From contig JAJACI010000012.1 in the NCBI GenBank assembly GCA_022601595.1, forward strand, positions 1 to 33,618: DNA of 33,618 nucleotides. Direction: 5' to 3'. Made by a program: the position numbers and the translations under genes. The stretch comes from Chlamydiia bacterium. Its GTDB lineage: Bacteria; Chlamydiota; Chlamydiia; Chlamydiales; 2-12-FULL-49-11. Every line of letters begins with the position of its first letter. Position 1 is the first letter of the stretch. Below the pieces are notes generated by a model. The model ran no database searches, had not been told where the DNA came from, and was given only the letters and a program-made list of their open reading frames with translations. Shown here piece by piece: positions 16,848-25,665 of this stretch.

Positions 16848-17927
16848 ATGGCTGATAAAAGTGAAAAGGCAACCCCGAAGAAATTGCGGGATGCAAGAAA
16901 GAAAGGACAGGTGGCAAAATCAAAAGATTTTCCATCGGCTTTTACTTTTATCGTTTCTATTACAGGGGTGCTTGTCTTTTCCAGCTATTTCTATACAAAG
17001 CTTACCGGCTTTATTATTTCGATGTTCAATCTAATCCCGGTGCATGACCAGCTTCAAAATAGGGTGGGTGGTGTATTAATGGGAGTGATTGAGACGATAT
17101 TTTTTACCTCACTACCATTGATGGCGACTATATCTGTGATTGGAGTTTTAGTAAATTTTCTCATAGTAGGCCCCCTCTTTTCTGTGGAAGCAATGAAATT
17201 AGATATAAAAAAGCTTAATCCTATTACCAACTTAAAAAATATTTTTAAGATAAAGACTCTAGTAGAATTGATCAAATCTATACTAAAAATTACAGGGGCA
17301 GTAGCGCTTATCTATTCTGTAGTAAATGAAAGTCTAACAGAGATTATTAGTACATGCGGACTCCCTTTGCATATAACGGCAACGGTATTTGCCACGTTTT
17401 TGAAAAAAGTTGTTTTACGTGTGGGATTGTTTTTTATAGCCGTGGGTATTTTCGATCTTGTTTTCCAAAAAAAGAATTTTGCAAAAGAGATGAAGATGGA
17501 AAAATTTGAGGTAAAGCAAGAATATAAAGATTCAGAAGGTGATCCTAATATTAAAGGACGAAGAAAGCAGATAGCGCAGGAAATTGCCTATCAAGATGGT
17601 CCCTCCTCGGTAAAGAGGGCAAAGGCAGTGGTCACCAATCCGACCCATATTGCTGTTGCCATTGAATATGATGCCGATAACGAACCTGCACCAAAAATTG
17701 TTACCATGGGACTTGATGTAGTTGCAGAAGAAATAATAAAAGTTGCAGTACAAAATGATGTTCCTGTAATGAGAAATATAGAGCTGGCGCATACCCTTTT
17801 TTATAAAGGAACCAGCGGCAACTATGTTCCTGAGGATACGTATGAAGCTATAGCGGAAATTTTAAAGTGGATAGCTAAACTAGAAGAAGAAGCAAAAGAA
17901 GAAGAAAAGTTGGAGATCTTTAAATAA
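16848..17927 (+). CDS. sctU: Type III secretion export apparatus switch protein SctU (CdsU)
   Basis: SctU sits in the inner membrane at the base of the type III secretion system and sets substrate class by self-cleavage. The 359-aa protein starts with the typical ADKSEKATPKKLRDARKKGQVAKSKD, then has four hydrophobic segments in residues about 31-205. The cytoplasmic domain contains the autocleavage motif NPTH (264-267, between Asn and Pro) in VVTNPTHIAVAIEY. It closely resembles FlhB, but the neighbours SctV, SctW and chaperone place it in the non-flagellar system (CT091 equivalent). The stop shares one base with the sctV start. Confidence 0.95.
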   Translation: MADKSEKATPKKLRDARKKGQVAKSKDFPSAFTFIVSITGVLVFSSYFYTKLTGFIISMFNLIPVHDQLQNRVGGVLMGVIETIFFTSLPLMATISVIGVLVNFLIVGPLFSVEAMKLDIKKLNPITNLKNIFKIKTLVELIKSILKITGAVALIYSVVNESLTEIISTCGLPLHITATVFATFLKKVVLRVGLFFIAVGIFDLVFQKKNFAKEMKMEKFEVKQEYKDSEGDPNIKGRRKQIAQEIAYQDGPSSVKRAKAVVTNPTHIAVAIEYDADNEPAPKIVTMGLDVVAEEIIKVAVQNDVPVMRNIELAHTLFYKGTSGNYVPEDTYEAIAEILKWIAKLEEEAKEEEKLEIFK

Positions 17928-20053
17928 TGGGTAATACATACGATAAAATAATGGATTTTCTAGGAAACAATAGGTTCATTAAATTTTTTACAGGATCTTC
18001 AGATGCGATGTTAGCATTCATGGTTTTTATCATTATCTCCATGATCATTATTCCCCTCCCCCCTGAGATTTTAGATGTTTTGATATCAATCAATCTTACC
18101 GCAGCATTGATCCTTGTCATGGTTTCTTTATATATTTCAAAGGCCACGCAGCTTTCCTCTTTCCCCTCTATCCTGCTGCTGACCACTTTACTTCGTCTTG
18201 GTATTGAGATCTCTGCATCTAGACAAATTCTTCTTCATGCCTATGCAGGTGAGGTTATCTTTGCTTTTGCAAGCCTTGTAGTTGGTGGTAACTTTGTAGT
18301 TGGTGGTATTGTCTTTTTAATTATTACCATTGTACAGTTTATCGTTGTGACAAAAGGTGCCGAGCGTGTAGCGGAGGTTGCAGCAAGATTTACCTTAGAT
18401 GCTATGCCTGGTAAGCAAATGAGTATTGATGCTGATATGAGATCTGGGGTAATTGATTCTGCTCAAGCAAGACAGCTACGATTGAATCTTCAAAAAGAGA
18501 GTCAGCTCTATGGTGCTATGGATGGTGCTATGAAATTTGTAAAAGGGGATGTTATTGCCGGTATTGTCATTGCCCTAATTAATATTATTGGTGGACTGGT
18601 TATTGGTATAACCATGCATGGAATGTCTGCCATGCAAGCAGCACACACCTACACCCTACTCTCCATTGGTAGTGGATTGGTCTCTCAGATTCCATCCCTT
18701 ATTATATCTCTAACCGCCGGTTTTGTTACTACTCGTGTATCTTCTGATGACCAATCAAATGTTGGTGGAGATATTACCGGACAAATAGCCAAGCACCCAA
18801 AAGGATTGATTATTGCTGGTATGATGACTTTAGGTATATCTTTAGTTCCTGCCTTTCCAACAGCTTTATTCCTCACAATATCCATGCTCTTAATAGGTTT
18901 TGGTGTATCTAGGCAAATAACTGACAAAAGAAAACTTGCCATGGCCGCTGCTGGAACAGGCTCTGTTATGCAAACAGGCACAGATGGATCCACAGTAATT
19001 AGGGGCGGCGGTGATGAATACGCCCTTACCCTTCCAGTGATCTTGGAAACAGGCTCTTTTATTGCAGACCTGGTTAAAAAGGATCGTGAGGGCGGACGTT
19101 TTATCGAAGAAAAAATTCCTAAGATGAGAGCTGCTTTATATCAAGATCTGGGAATACGCTTTCCTGGTGTTCACGTGCGAACAGAGGCGCCCCATCAAGC
19201 ATCTGATGAATATGGTATCTACCTCAATGAAGTTCCTCTTATGCGCGGAAAAGTAATCAAAGATCATGTTCTCACATCAGAGACAGAAGAAAATCTTCAT
19301 CGCTACAACATCCCCTTCACAAAATCAAAAAATATAATGAATCAGCCAGCCTTATGGGTGAATAAAGAATATAAGCCTATCCTTGATAAAGCAGGAATAA
19401 AATATTGGGAGATTTTAGATGTAGTCATTCTCCACCTATCTTATTTCTATAGACAATACGCCAGCGAGTTTTTAGGGATACAAGAAGTGCGAGCTATTTT
19501 AGAATTTATAGAGAAAAGTTTTCCTGACCTGGTAAAAGAGGTATCAAGGCTGGTTCCTCTACAAAAGCTAACAGATATATTTAGAAGGCTTATCCAAGAA
19601 CAGGTATCTATAAAAGATCTTCGGACAATACTTGAGGCATTAAGTGAATGGGCGCAGGCAGAGAAAGATCCTATCCTTCTCACAGAATATATCAGACAGT
19701 CGCTAAAAAGATATCTCAGCTATAAGTATTCTAAAGGACAATCCATACTACCGGTATATCTTTTAGAATCAGAGATAGAAGATATGGTGCGAGGAGCTAT
19801 CACAGAGACATCATCGGGATCTTACCTAAGACTCGATAACGACTCAATACAGCTTATTCTTCAAGCAATAAGAAATGTGGTAAAACCTACACCTCCTGGA
19901 GGTCTTGTCCCTGTAATCTTAACGGCTATTGATGTGCGTAGATTTGTAAAAAAGCTAATTGAAAGTGACTACCCTCATTTCTCCGTGCTCTCCACCCAAG
20001 AAATTGTTGCAGAGATCCGAATACAACCCCTTGGAAAAATACAACTTAGCTAA
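17927..20053 (+). CDS. sctV: Type III secretion export gate protein SctV (CdsV)
   Basis: SctV forms the nonameric ring that receives substrates from chaperones at the export gate. The 708-aa protein has about eight N-terminal membrane segments (roughly 25-325) and a conserved cytoplasmic FHIPEP loop with the motif RFTLDAMPGKQMSIDADMRSG and GAMDGAMKFVKGD. The C-terminal half is the SctV cytoplasmic domain. It is the CT090 equivalent, 1-nt overlapped with sctU. The stop codon is followed immediately by a decayed copy of the repeat family, so read-through to sctW would pass through it. Confidence 0.95.
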   Translation: MGNTYDKIMDFLGNNRFIKFFTGSSDAMLAFMVFIIISMIIIPLPPEILDVLISINLTAALILVMVSLYISKATQLSSFPSILLLTTLLRLGIEISASRQILLHAYAGEVIFAFASLVVGGNFVVGGIVFLIITIVQFIVVTKGAERVAEVAARFTLDAMPGKQMSIDADMRSGVIDSAQARQLRLNLQKESQLYGAMDGAMKFVKGDVIAGIVIALINIIGGLVIGITMHGMSAMQAAHTYTLLSIGSGLVSQIPSLIISLTAGFVTTRVSSDDQSNVGGDITGQIAKHPKGLIIAGMMTLGISLVPAFPTALFLTISMLLIGFGVSRQITDKRKLAMAAAGTGSVMQTGTDGSTVIRGGGDEYALTLPVILETGSFIADLVKKDREGGRFIEEKIPKMRAALYQDLGIRFPGVHVRTEAPHQASDEYGIYLNEVPLMRGKVIKDHVLTSETEENLHRYNIPFTKSKNIMNQPALWVNKEYKPILDKAGIKYWEILDVVILHLSYFYRQYASEFLGIQEVRAILEFIEKSFPDLVKEVSRLVPLQKLTDIFRRLIQEQVSIKDLRTILEALSEWAQAEKDPILLTEYIRQSLKRYLSYKYSKGQSILPVYLLESEIEDMVRGAITETSSGSYLRLDNDSIQLILQAIRNVVKPTPPGGLVPVILTAIDVRRFVKKLIESDYPHFSVLSTQEIVAEIRIQPLGKIQLS

Positions 20054-20212
20054 GGAGACTTTGAACAACTGCTGGTTTCAATAATTTTTTCAGATTTCTC
20101 GAATAAACCCTATTTTGGAGTAAGACTCACCCCTTAGGGCTGGGTCGCCACGAAAAATCTCATTTATAAGTAAGCTGAACTAATTATTCAGCATAAGTTA
20201 TTCAGAGCCTCC
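20054..20212. repeat. Decayed full-length MITE-like repeat between sctV and sctW, inverted orientation
   Basis: The ends GGAGACTTTGAACAA (20054-20068) and TTATTCAGAGCCTCC (20198-20212) are inverted repeats matching at 12 of 15 positions. The interior aligns with the reverse complement of the repeat at 33389-33542. Shared blocks are TTTTGGAGTAAG (20113-20124), a C-rich/G-rich hairpin core, CGAAAAAT (20151-20158) and ATTTATAAG (20162-20170). A separate small hairpin GCTGAA / TTCAGC lies at 20174-20192. The element is 159 bp and starts right after the sctV stop codon. There is no open frame in it. This copy has diverged much more than the right-edge copies have from each other. Confidence 0.75.
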
Positions 20213-20245
20213 TTTAGGATATCTTAGGTTGCATGGAATAAGAGG

Positions 20246-20289
20246 TTTTCCTATGGTTAATACTATAAGATGGTGGTAAACTAGGAAAA
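20246..20289 (+). promoter_or_regulatory. Inverted repeat in the sctW leader, with possible promoter
   Basis: TTTTCCTA (20246-20253) and TAGGAAAA (20282-20289) are perfect 8-bp inverted repeats 28 nt apart. The right arm touches the Shine-Dalgarno AAGGG (20289-20293) of sctW, so pairing could affect translation. A weak promoter pair, TTGCAT (20229-20234) and TATGGT (20252-20257) with 17 nt between, overlaps the left arm. Either reading would allow separate control of the gatekeeper gene. Confidence 0.3.
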
Positions 20290-20298
20290 AGGGTGTAA

Positions 20299-21534
20299 AT
20301 GGCTGATAATGCAAATGTTAGTGGGGTAGGAGCTTCGGGAAGTAGTGCTGCCAGTAACATACAAAAAACGGTGGCAAATGAAGTTGAGCTGGAGATAGCG
20401 GTTCTTGCTGCGGAAGAGGCTCTAGAAGAAGGGGCAGAAGGGGCGCAGTATGCAGGGTTCAACCGGGAGACGCAAAAACTAGAGGATAAGGTAAAGCATA
20501 GGACTGCATCTACAAAAGAGGCGGAAGAGAAAGATGATGGGGCGCCTCCTGAGGCTATTGATAAGACATCAAGGCTTGCCAAGGCATTAGAAGAAAAAAA
20601 TGCTGAGATGAATCAGCAGGCCCTTTTGGGCTTAAAAGCAGGTATAAAAGAGTCCGATGATGCCGAGGCTATATTAAGAAAGGTGCTCAGGTTTTACAAA
20701 GATGAGTATTTGGCTGATGAGGCGTTAAAGTTTTTAGAAGCAACCACTAACCCTCATACCAATTTGGGAAGGAATATCAAAAAAGCGTTGTTGTTACTCC
20801 ATGATAGGCATGGGAGAGAGGTGCGCGCTGGAAGGAATATCAATGAAACGGCGCAGGCATATGCAAAAGAAGGGCTTGCAAAAGCTGGTTCTCTTCGGGA
20901 GCTATACAAGGAGGTAACGGGCAATCCAAAAGATCCCGCCTCCTTGTTTGATGAGCTCAGCTCGGCATTTAACTTTTCTAAGATGAAATCGGTACTTGCC
21001 TTTTTACTACATTCTCTTGGAAAGGATATGAAATCCAAGGGGCCATCTATTTCTAAGCAAGAGCTCTCAAGGCTCTTTGCAGAGGCAAGGACGATGCAGG
21101 CGATACTTGGAATATACAAGTTTTTCCAGAGTAGGATGGGTTTAATCAAAGATAGTTTTACCAGAGAGAATCTCTATTTTCCAAAAAATATGACTTTTGA
21201 GCTTCTTGCAAAACTGTTTACTAAATATGTACAAGAAAGATACCCATCCCCTGATAAAGTTCTAAGAGATGCCAGGGAGCTGGGAATAGATTCAGAGCTT
21301 ATTGCCCAGATCATTGTTTTCACTCAGTATAGGGATGCGATACGTGGGGTTTCACCGAAAATATTTCGATCGATAAAGCATAGGGGCGACCTTCTTATGG
21401 CGCTTATTGAAACAATCAGTGAGCTGGATGATCTTTTAGAGGAAGAGGAAGGGGAAGATGATGATGATGATGATTACGAGCAAGAAGGACCACCACCTAA
21501 AACAGGTTGGAACACAAAAGACTCTATAGAATAA
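20299..21534 (+). CDS. sctW: Type III secretion gatekeeper SctW (CopN/YopN family)
   Basis: SctW/CopN plugs the type III export gate and controls when effectors are released; in Chlamydia CopN is itself secreted. The 411-aa protein resembles CopN (CT089, about 420 aa) along most of its length. An Ala/Gly/Ser-rich N-terminus (1-25) is the likely secretion signal and is followed by an acidic chaperone-binding region. Helical repeats then include TNPHTNLGRNIKKALLLLHD, AGSLRELYKEVTGNP and SKGPSISKQELSRLFAEARTMQAI. The C-terminus has an unusual run of Glu and Asp (about 382-395) followed by a proline cluster. It is followed after 7 nt by its chaperone gene. Confidence 0.92.
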   Translation: MADNANVSGVGASGSSAASNIQKTVANEVELEIAVLAAEEALEEGAEGAQYAGFNRETQKLEDKVKHRTASTKEAEEKDDGAPPEAIDKTSRLAKALEEKNAEMNQQALLGLKAGIKESDDAEAILRKVLRFYKDEYLADEALKFLEATTNPHTNLGRNIKKALLLLHDRHGREVRAGRNINETAQAYAKEGLAKAGSLRELYKEVTGNPKDPASLFDELSSAFNFSKMKSVLAFLLHSLGKDMKSKGPSISKQELSRLFAEARTMQAILGIYKFFQSRMGLIKDSFTRENLYFPKNMTFELLAKLFTKYVQERYPSPDKVLRDARELGIDSELIAQIIVFTQYRDAIRGVSPKIFRSIKHRGDLLMALIETISELDDLLEEEEGEDDDDDDYEQEGPPPKTGWNTKDSIE

Positions 21535-21541
21535 GGAAAAT

Positions 21542-22003
21542 ATGGCTGATTTTGAAGTATTAATAGAAGAGCTTGCCGAGATGTTAGATGCTCCACTATA
21601 TCCAGATATAAATAGTGTAGTGGTGGTACTTGTTGAAGGCAAAGTGAAGGTCCAATTAGAGCCAGATAAAAGAGGAGATTTTTTTCTTATTGGCGCCTAT
21701 ATTGGAGAGCTTCCTCCGGGAAAATTTCGTGAGCATATACTAAAAGATGCACTCAAGGTAAATTTTAACGCTTGTAAAAATCTAGGGATACTTTCTTATA
21801 CGGCAAAGCACAATACCTTAATGATACACAGAAAAATACATTTAGAGGCATTAACAGTAGATAAATTGATAGAAGCTATTAAACACATGACCTGCAGGGC
21901 AAAAAAATGGCAAGAGGCGATGGATAGCGGACATACCTCTCCTGAAGATGAAATACCTAAGATAGGAGCGCAGAAAGACCCGGGTAAAATGTTTGGGATG
22001 TAA
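21542..22003 (+). CDS. Type III secretion chaperone, CesT/SycE family (Scc1-like)
   Basis: This 153-aa acidic protein has the CesT-type layout: an N-terminal helix (FEVLIEELAEMLDAPLYPD), a twisted beta sheet with V-V-V-V-L-V-EGKVKVQLEP and a C-terminal helix (DKLIEAIKHMTCRAKKWQEAM). By position it matches CT088 (Scc1/SycE), which with Scc4 chaperones CopN in Chlamydia. It starts 7 nt after sctW with AAGGA upstream, so it is co-translated with its presumed client. No Scc4-like partner is in the window. Confidence 0.88.
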   Translation: MADFEVLIEELAEMLDAPLYPDINSVVVVLVEGKVKVQLEPDKRGDFFLIGAYIGELPPGKFREHILKDALKVNFNACKNLGILSYTAKHNTLMIHRKIHLEALTVDKLIEAIKHMTCRAKKWQEAMDSGHTSPEDEIPKIGAQKDPGKMFGM

Positions 22004-22012
22004 GGGTTTATT

Positions 22013-23608
22013 ATGAAAAAAATAAAAATCGACTTAGAGGAAAAGATAAAAGCTTCCCATTTAAAAGATGCATGGGAAAATATAGGTATCCATCATCACC
22101 ATGGAATTAATATCCCCCTGTTTTCTATTCATAGCAAAGATAGCTGTGGCATCGGTGAATTTTTTGATCTAAAGCTGCTTATCGATTTTGCCCAAACTAT
22201 CAAGATGGATATCATCCAGCTTCTCCCTTTAAATGATTCCGGTTATGAAAGCAGTCCCTATAATGCTGTCTCCTCTCTTGCTTTAAACCCCATTTATATC
22301 TCATTAAAAAAGCTACCGTTTATAAAAAGTGACAAGCAAATGCAGCTAGAGCTTTCTGGTTTTAGAAAATATAACTACTTACAAAAGGTTGCTTATAATG
22401 CAGTACTCACTGCAAAACTATCTTTTCTTAGAAAATACTATGACAGGTATTTTTTGAACTTTAAGAGCTCCCCTTCTTATCAGGGGTTTTTAAAAGAAGG
22501 AACATGGCTGCAAGACTATGGACTATTTAAATGTTTGAAAGAGGACTATGCCCATAAAGGGTGGTTTTCTTGGGAAGAGAAGCATAAAAATATTTCTGAA
22601 AAGGAAAAAAAATCATTGCTCAAAGAGAAAAAGAAAGAGATCTCTTTTTATATCTTCTTACAATTTCTAGCTTTTTCTCAGCTAGAGGAGGTGAAAGAAT
22701 ATGCACAACAGAAAAAGGTTTTCTTAAAGGGAGATATTCCTATTTTAATCAGTCCAGAAAGTCTAGATGTTTGGGAGGGGCGAAAAAATTTCAACCTTAA
22801 CTATTGCGCAGGAGCTCCCCCAGATCAATTCTCTGCAGAGGGACAAAATTGGGGTTTTCCCATATATGATTGGAAATATATGGAAAAGACCAACTACGCC
22901 TTTTGGTCTGATAGACTAAAAACAGCAGGGAGATTATACCATCTCTACCGCATAGACCACATCATTGGTTTATACAAAATATATGCGATACCAAGAAGCG
23001 GAGAGGGAAAAGGGCGGTTTATTCCAGATGATCAAGATCTTGCTATTACCAGCGGAGAGAAAATATTAGAAAAGCTCACTTCGTTTTCTACGATGTTACC
23101 AATTGGAGAAGATTTAGGGGCAAACAATGAATCTATTCGAAAGTCACTTAGCAGGCATGCAATACCAGGAACAAAAATCCCCAGGTGGGAAAAAAACTAC
23201 CTTAAAGATGATGCCTTTATCCCTTACGATCTATACAATCCGTTAAGCCTTACCTGCGTATCGACACATGACAGCGAAACCCTTGCATTATGGTGGAAAA
23301 ACAATCCTATCGAGGCAAAAGCATTTGCTCAAGCCTTTACCATGGAATATAAAAAACACCTCACTCATCATCTAAGGTATCAGATGTTAAAAGCTAGCCA
23401 TAACAGCGCCTCTTTATTTCATATCAACCTGCTCCCTGAATCTCTTGCTCTTTTTGAAGACCTTGTATGGGACTATCCAGAAGATGAGAGAATTAATATT
23501 CCTGGTACTATTCTCCCCTCTAACTGGTGCTATAAAATGCGCCCATCTCTTGAACATCTTTTAGAACATGATGATTTAAAAAATGTCATGAGAGATCTTG
23601 CTGCCTAG
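22013..23608 (+). CDS. malQ: 4-alpha-glucanotransferase (amylomaltase)
   Basis: MalQ moves maltosyl units between alpha-1,4-glucans and takes part in glycogen turnover. The 531-aa protein is a GH77 enzyme. The catalytic nucleophile Asp315 is in YRIDH, the acid/base Glu366 is in PIGEDLG, and the third carboxylate Asp420 is in STHDSE. The GH77 motif GQNWGFPIYDW is at about 277-287. It follows the chaperone after 9 nt, as CT087 follows in reverse in Chlamydia. Its 3' end overlaps convergent treY by 4 bp, leaving no room for a terminator outside coding sequence. Confidence 0.94.
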   Translation: MKKIKIDLEEKIKASHLKDAWENIGIHHHHGINIPLFSIHSKDSCGIGEFFDLKLLIDFAQTIKMDIIQLLPLNDSGYESSPYNAVSSLALNPIYISLKKLPFIKSDKQMQLELSGFRKYNYLQKVAYNAVLTAKLSFLRKYYDRYFLNFKSSPSYQGFLKEGTWLQDYGLFKCLKEDYAHKGWFSWEEKHKNISEKEKKSLLKEKKKEISFYIFLQFLAFSQLEEVKEYAQQKKVFLKGDIPILISPESLDVWEGRKNFNLNYCAGAPPDQFSAEGQNWGFPIYDWKYMEKTNYAFWSDRLKTAGRLYHLYRIDHIIGLYKIYAIPRSGEGKGRFIPDDQDLAITSGEKILEKLTSFSTMLPIGEDLGANNESIRKSLSRHAIPGTKIPRWEKNYLKDDAFIPYDLYNPLSLTCVSTHDSETLALWWKNNPIEAKAFAQAFTMEYKKHLTHHLRYQMLKASHNSASLFHINLLPESLALFEDLVWDYPEDERINIPGTILPSNWCYKMRPSLEHLLEHDDLKNVMRDLAA

Positions 23609-25602
23609 GAAATAGATACATAAAATGGGAGATCTTCTGGAAAAATAGATTTTTTATTTGGCGGAAAAGGTGTGTTCCCATATTTATTGATCATTACGGT
23701 AACTACCTTTCCCTTATAACATCTTTTATAGCCAATTTGATGATTGGGGGTTACCATTTTTTCATAGCTACCTTTTTGCAAAAGCTCTCTATACTCTTTT
23801 CTAAAGTGAAGTCCCCTCTTTAATATATTCATCTTTAGCGATGATCTATCTTTTAATACCTTTTTTCTCCTCTCAAAATCTACCGCCCTTCTATTATCTG
23901 GGTCTACAAGGTTTGCATTTAAAAGCTCCTCCCCTTGATAAATATCCATCACACCTGCAAGTCCCATCTGCAAAACAAGGGCACATAAACTTTTCATCTC
24001 CGCTGCTTTTATAACCTTTTCCTTAAATGGGAGAATAACCTCCATCGCCTTTTTATCTGTAAGAGCAAAAAACACCCACTCTTTTAATCTCTTTTCAAAA
24101 GGAGCATTCTTGGATAAATGATCACTATAATATTTTCCTTCGCGCACCACTTTTATCATATAATCACTAAGACGAGAGATGTTATTTTTCTCAGAAACAG
24201 CAAGTAAACTTTGAAAGAAAAAAAACATTAAAAAAGAACTTTCAAACGGCACTACTATACTTTTCCAACTATTAAATGTTTTTAAAAACTCCTCTTTGAT
24301 TTCTGCAAGCACATGCAAGCGCATCCTGGCATCTAATGATCTTTTGGTGTCATGGGTAGATAAGGTATGCATGGTATTGGGAAAGTGATCAAATATCGTC
24401 TCTATTCTTTGATGAAATTTCTCATTGCTTATAGAAAATTGTAAAGGGTCTCCCCCCACCTCGTTCAAAGAAGAGAGGGTTACATGTCTATAGTTAAAAG
24501 TGTCTTCAAACCCCTTAGCAAAAATAGCTGGGAGAATTTGCTGTAATTTGATAAGCGATTCTCTATGCTCCTTTTGATATATTTCCTCTTTGAAAAAGGA
24601 GCCTTTGGTAAATTTTGCGGCATATTCTATCGCCTCTCTATCCAATGGATCTATATCCCCTTGATCAATATACGTTCTATAAATAGGGAAATTTGCCAAA
24701 AAGGTAAGGAGATTTTCTTTTTCTACCCCAAAGGCTTTTGTAAACCTATTCACTTCACTTATCAAATAATGATTGAGATACGAAATTTTCATTTCTACCA
24801 AGGATGCCTCTTCTTCTCTGTTTTGCAGATAGAGCTTTGTAAACAGCTCCTCTCCCCTCTTATCTAACAAAACCTGATCGATTAAGAATAAAATATCATA
24901 CCCAACGCTCCCATCGCATTTAAAATGATCACGTATTAACTCCCCATCTTGAACAATTTTTTCTAAAGCAACATACAAGTGAGGGAAATCATTGTCTATT
25001 TTATCTAAAAACTTTTTAGGATATTTAAGACCATCTATATGATCAACACGAAATCCCTGCACCAATCCTTTTTCTACATATTCCTTTATCTTGGAGAAAT
25101 AGAGATTGTATAAATCATCATTCTCTATGTTTATTCCTACCATCTCGCATATATCAAAAAAACGGCGATAGTTGATCTTTTCATGAATATCAATAGCACC
25201 TGGGAGGATCAACTTCCCATCCCCCCCTTCCCAGTCAATATCAAAAAAAGGCGCATATTTAGAGGTTGACTTATTTTGAATTACATCTTTCCACCATGGA
25301 TTTTCAGGATGCGCGGCCATATGATTAGGAACGATGTCCATCATATGTTGGATCGATAATCTCTTGCATTCTTTGCAAAAAGCGAAAAAAGCTTTCTCCC
25401 CCCCAAGCTCTTTGGCAATAGACAGAGGGGATGTAATTAAATAGGGGTTGGATGAATTTTTTACCCGCTCAAAATAGGGGCTCGTGTATACCATCTCTAT
25501 GCCCAATTCGTTAAGATAGGGTAAAATACATCTCGCTTTTTCAAAGCAAAAACTTTGGGAAAGTTGAATTCTATAGGAAGATACGGGAATTTCTTTCTTC
25601 AT
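23605..25602 (-). CDS. treY: Malto-oligosyltrehalose synthase (TreY), compact
   Basis: TreY turns the reducing-end alpha-1,4 bond of a malto-oligosaccharide into an alpha-1,1 bond, giving maltooligosyl trehalose, from which TreZ releases trehalose. The 665-aa GH13 protein shows the TreY-specific start SSYRIQLSQSF, MDIVPNHMAAHPENPWWKDV (88-107) and FFDIDWEGGDGKLILP. Catalytic blocks are GFRVDHIDG with nucleophile Asp187, the likely acid/base Glu214 in ALEKI, GSVGYD (231-236) and LSTHDTKRSLDARMRL. Family members are usually 700-1000 aa, so this is short, with reduced inserts but all catalytic blocks present. TreZ and TreX are not in the window. It converges on malQ, which shares its substrates. 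Confidence 0.88.
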   Translation of the reverse strand: MKKEIPVSSYRIQLSQSFCFEKARCILPYLNELGIEMVYTSPYFERVKNSSNPYLITSPLSIAKELGGEKAFFAFCKECKRLSIQHMMDIVPNHMAAHPENPWWKDVIQNKSTSKYAPFFDIDWEGGDGKLILPGAIDIHEKINYRRFFDICEMVGINIENDDLYNLYFSKIKEYVEKGLVQGFRVDHIDGLKYPKKFLDKIDNDFPHLYVALEKIVQDGELIRDHFKCDGSVGYDILFLIDQVLLDKRGEELFTKLYLQNREEEASLVEMKISYLNHYLISEVNRFTKAFGVEKENLLTFLANFPIYRTYIDQGDIDPLDREAIEYAAKFTKGSFFKEEIYQKEHRESLIKLQQILPAIFAKGFEDTFNYRHVTLSSLNEVGGDPLQFSISNEKFHQRIETIFDHFPNTMHTLSTHDTKRSLDARMRLHVLAEIKEEFLKTFNSWKSIVVPFESSFLMFFFFQSLLAVSEKNNISRLSDYMIKVVREGKYYSDHLSKNAPFEKRLKEWVFFALTDKKAMEVILPFKEKVIKAAEMKSLCALVLQMGLAGVMDIYQGEELLNANLVDPDNRRAVDFERRKKVLKDRSSLKMNILKRGLHFRKEYRELLQKGSYEKMVTPNHQIGYKRCYKGKVVTVMINKYGNTPFPPNKKSIFPEDLPFYVSIS

Positions 25603-25665
25603 AGCCCAACATTATAATATTACTTTATTAGACACAAACTTCTTTTACGGGCCTAAAAAGACTCT

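Noticed and set aside
16848-17927. Flagellar FlhB rather than SctU
   Set aside because: The neighbours are SctV, CopN-like SctW and a CesT-type chaperone in the chlamydial type III secretion order, and no flagellar genes are present.
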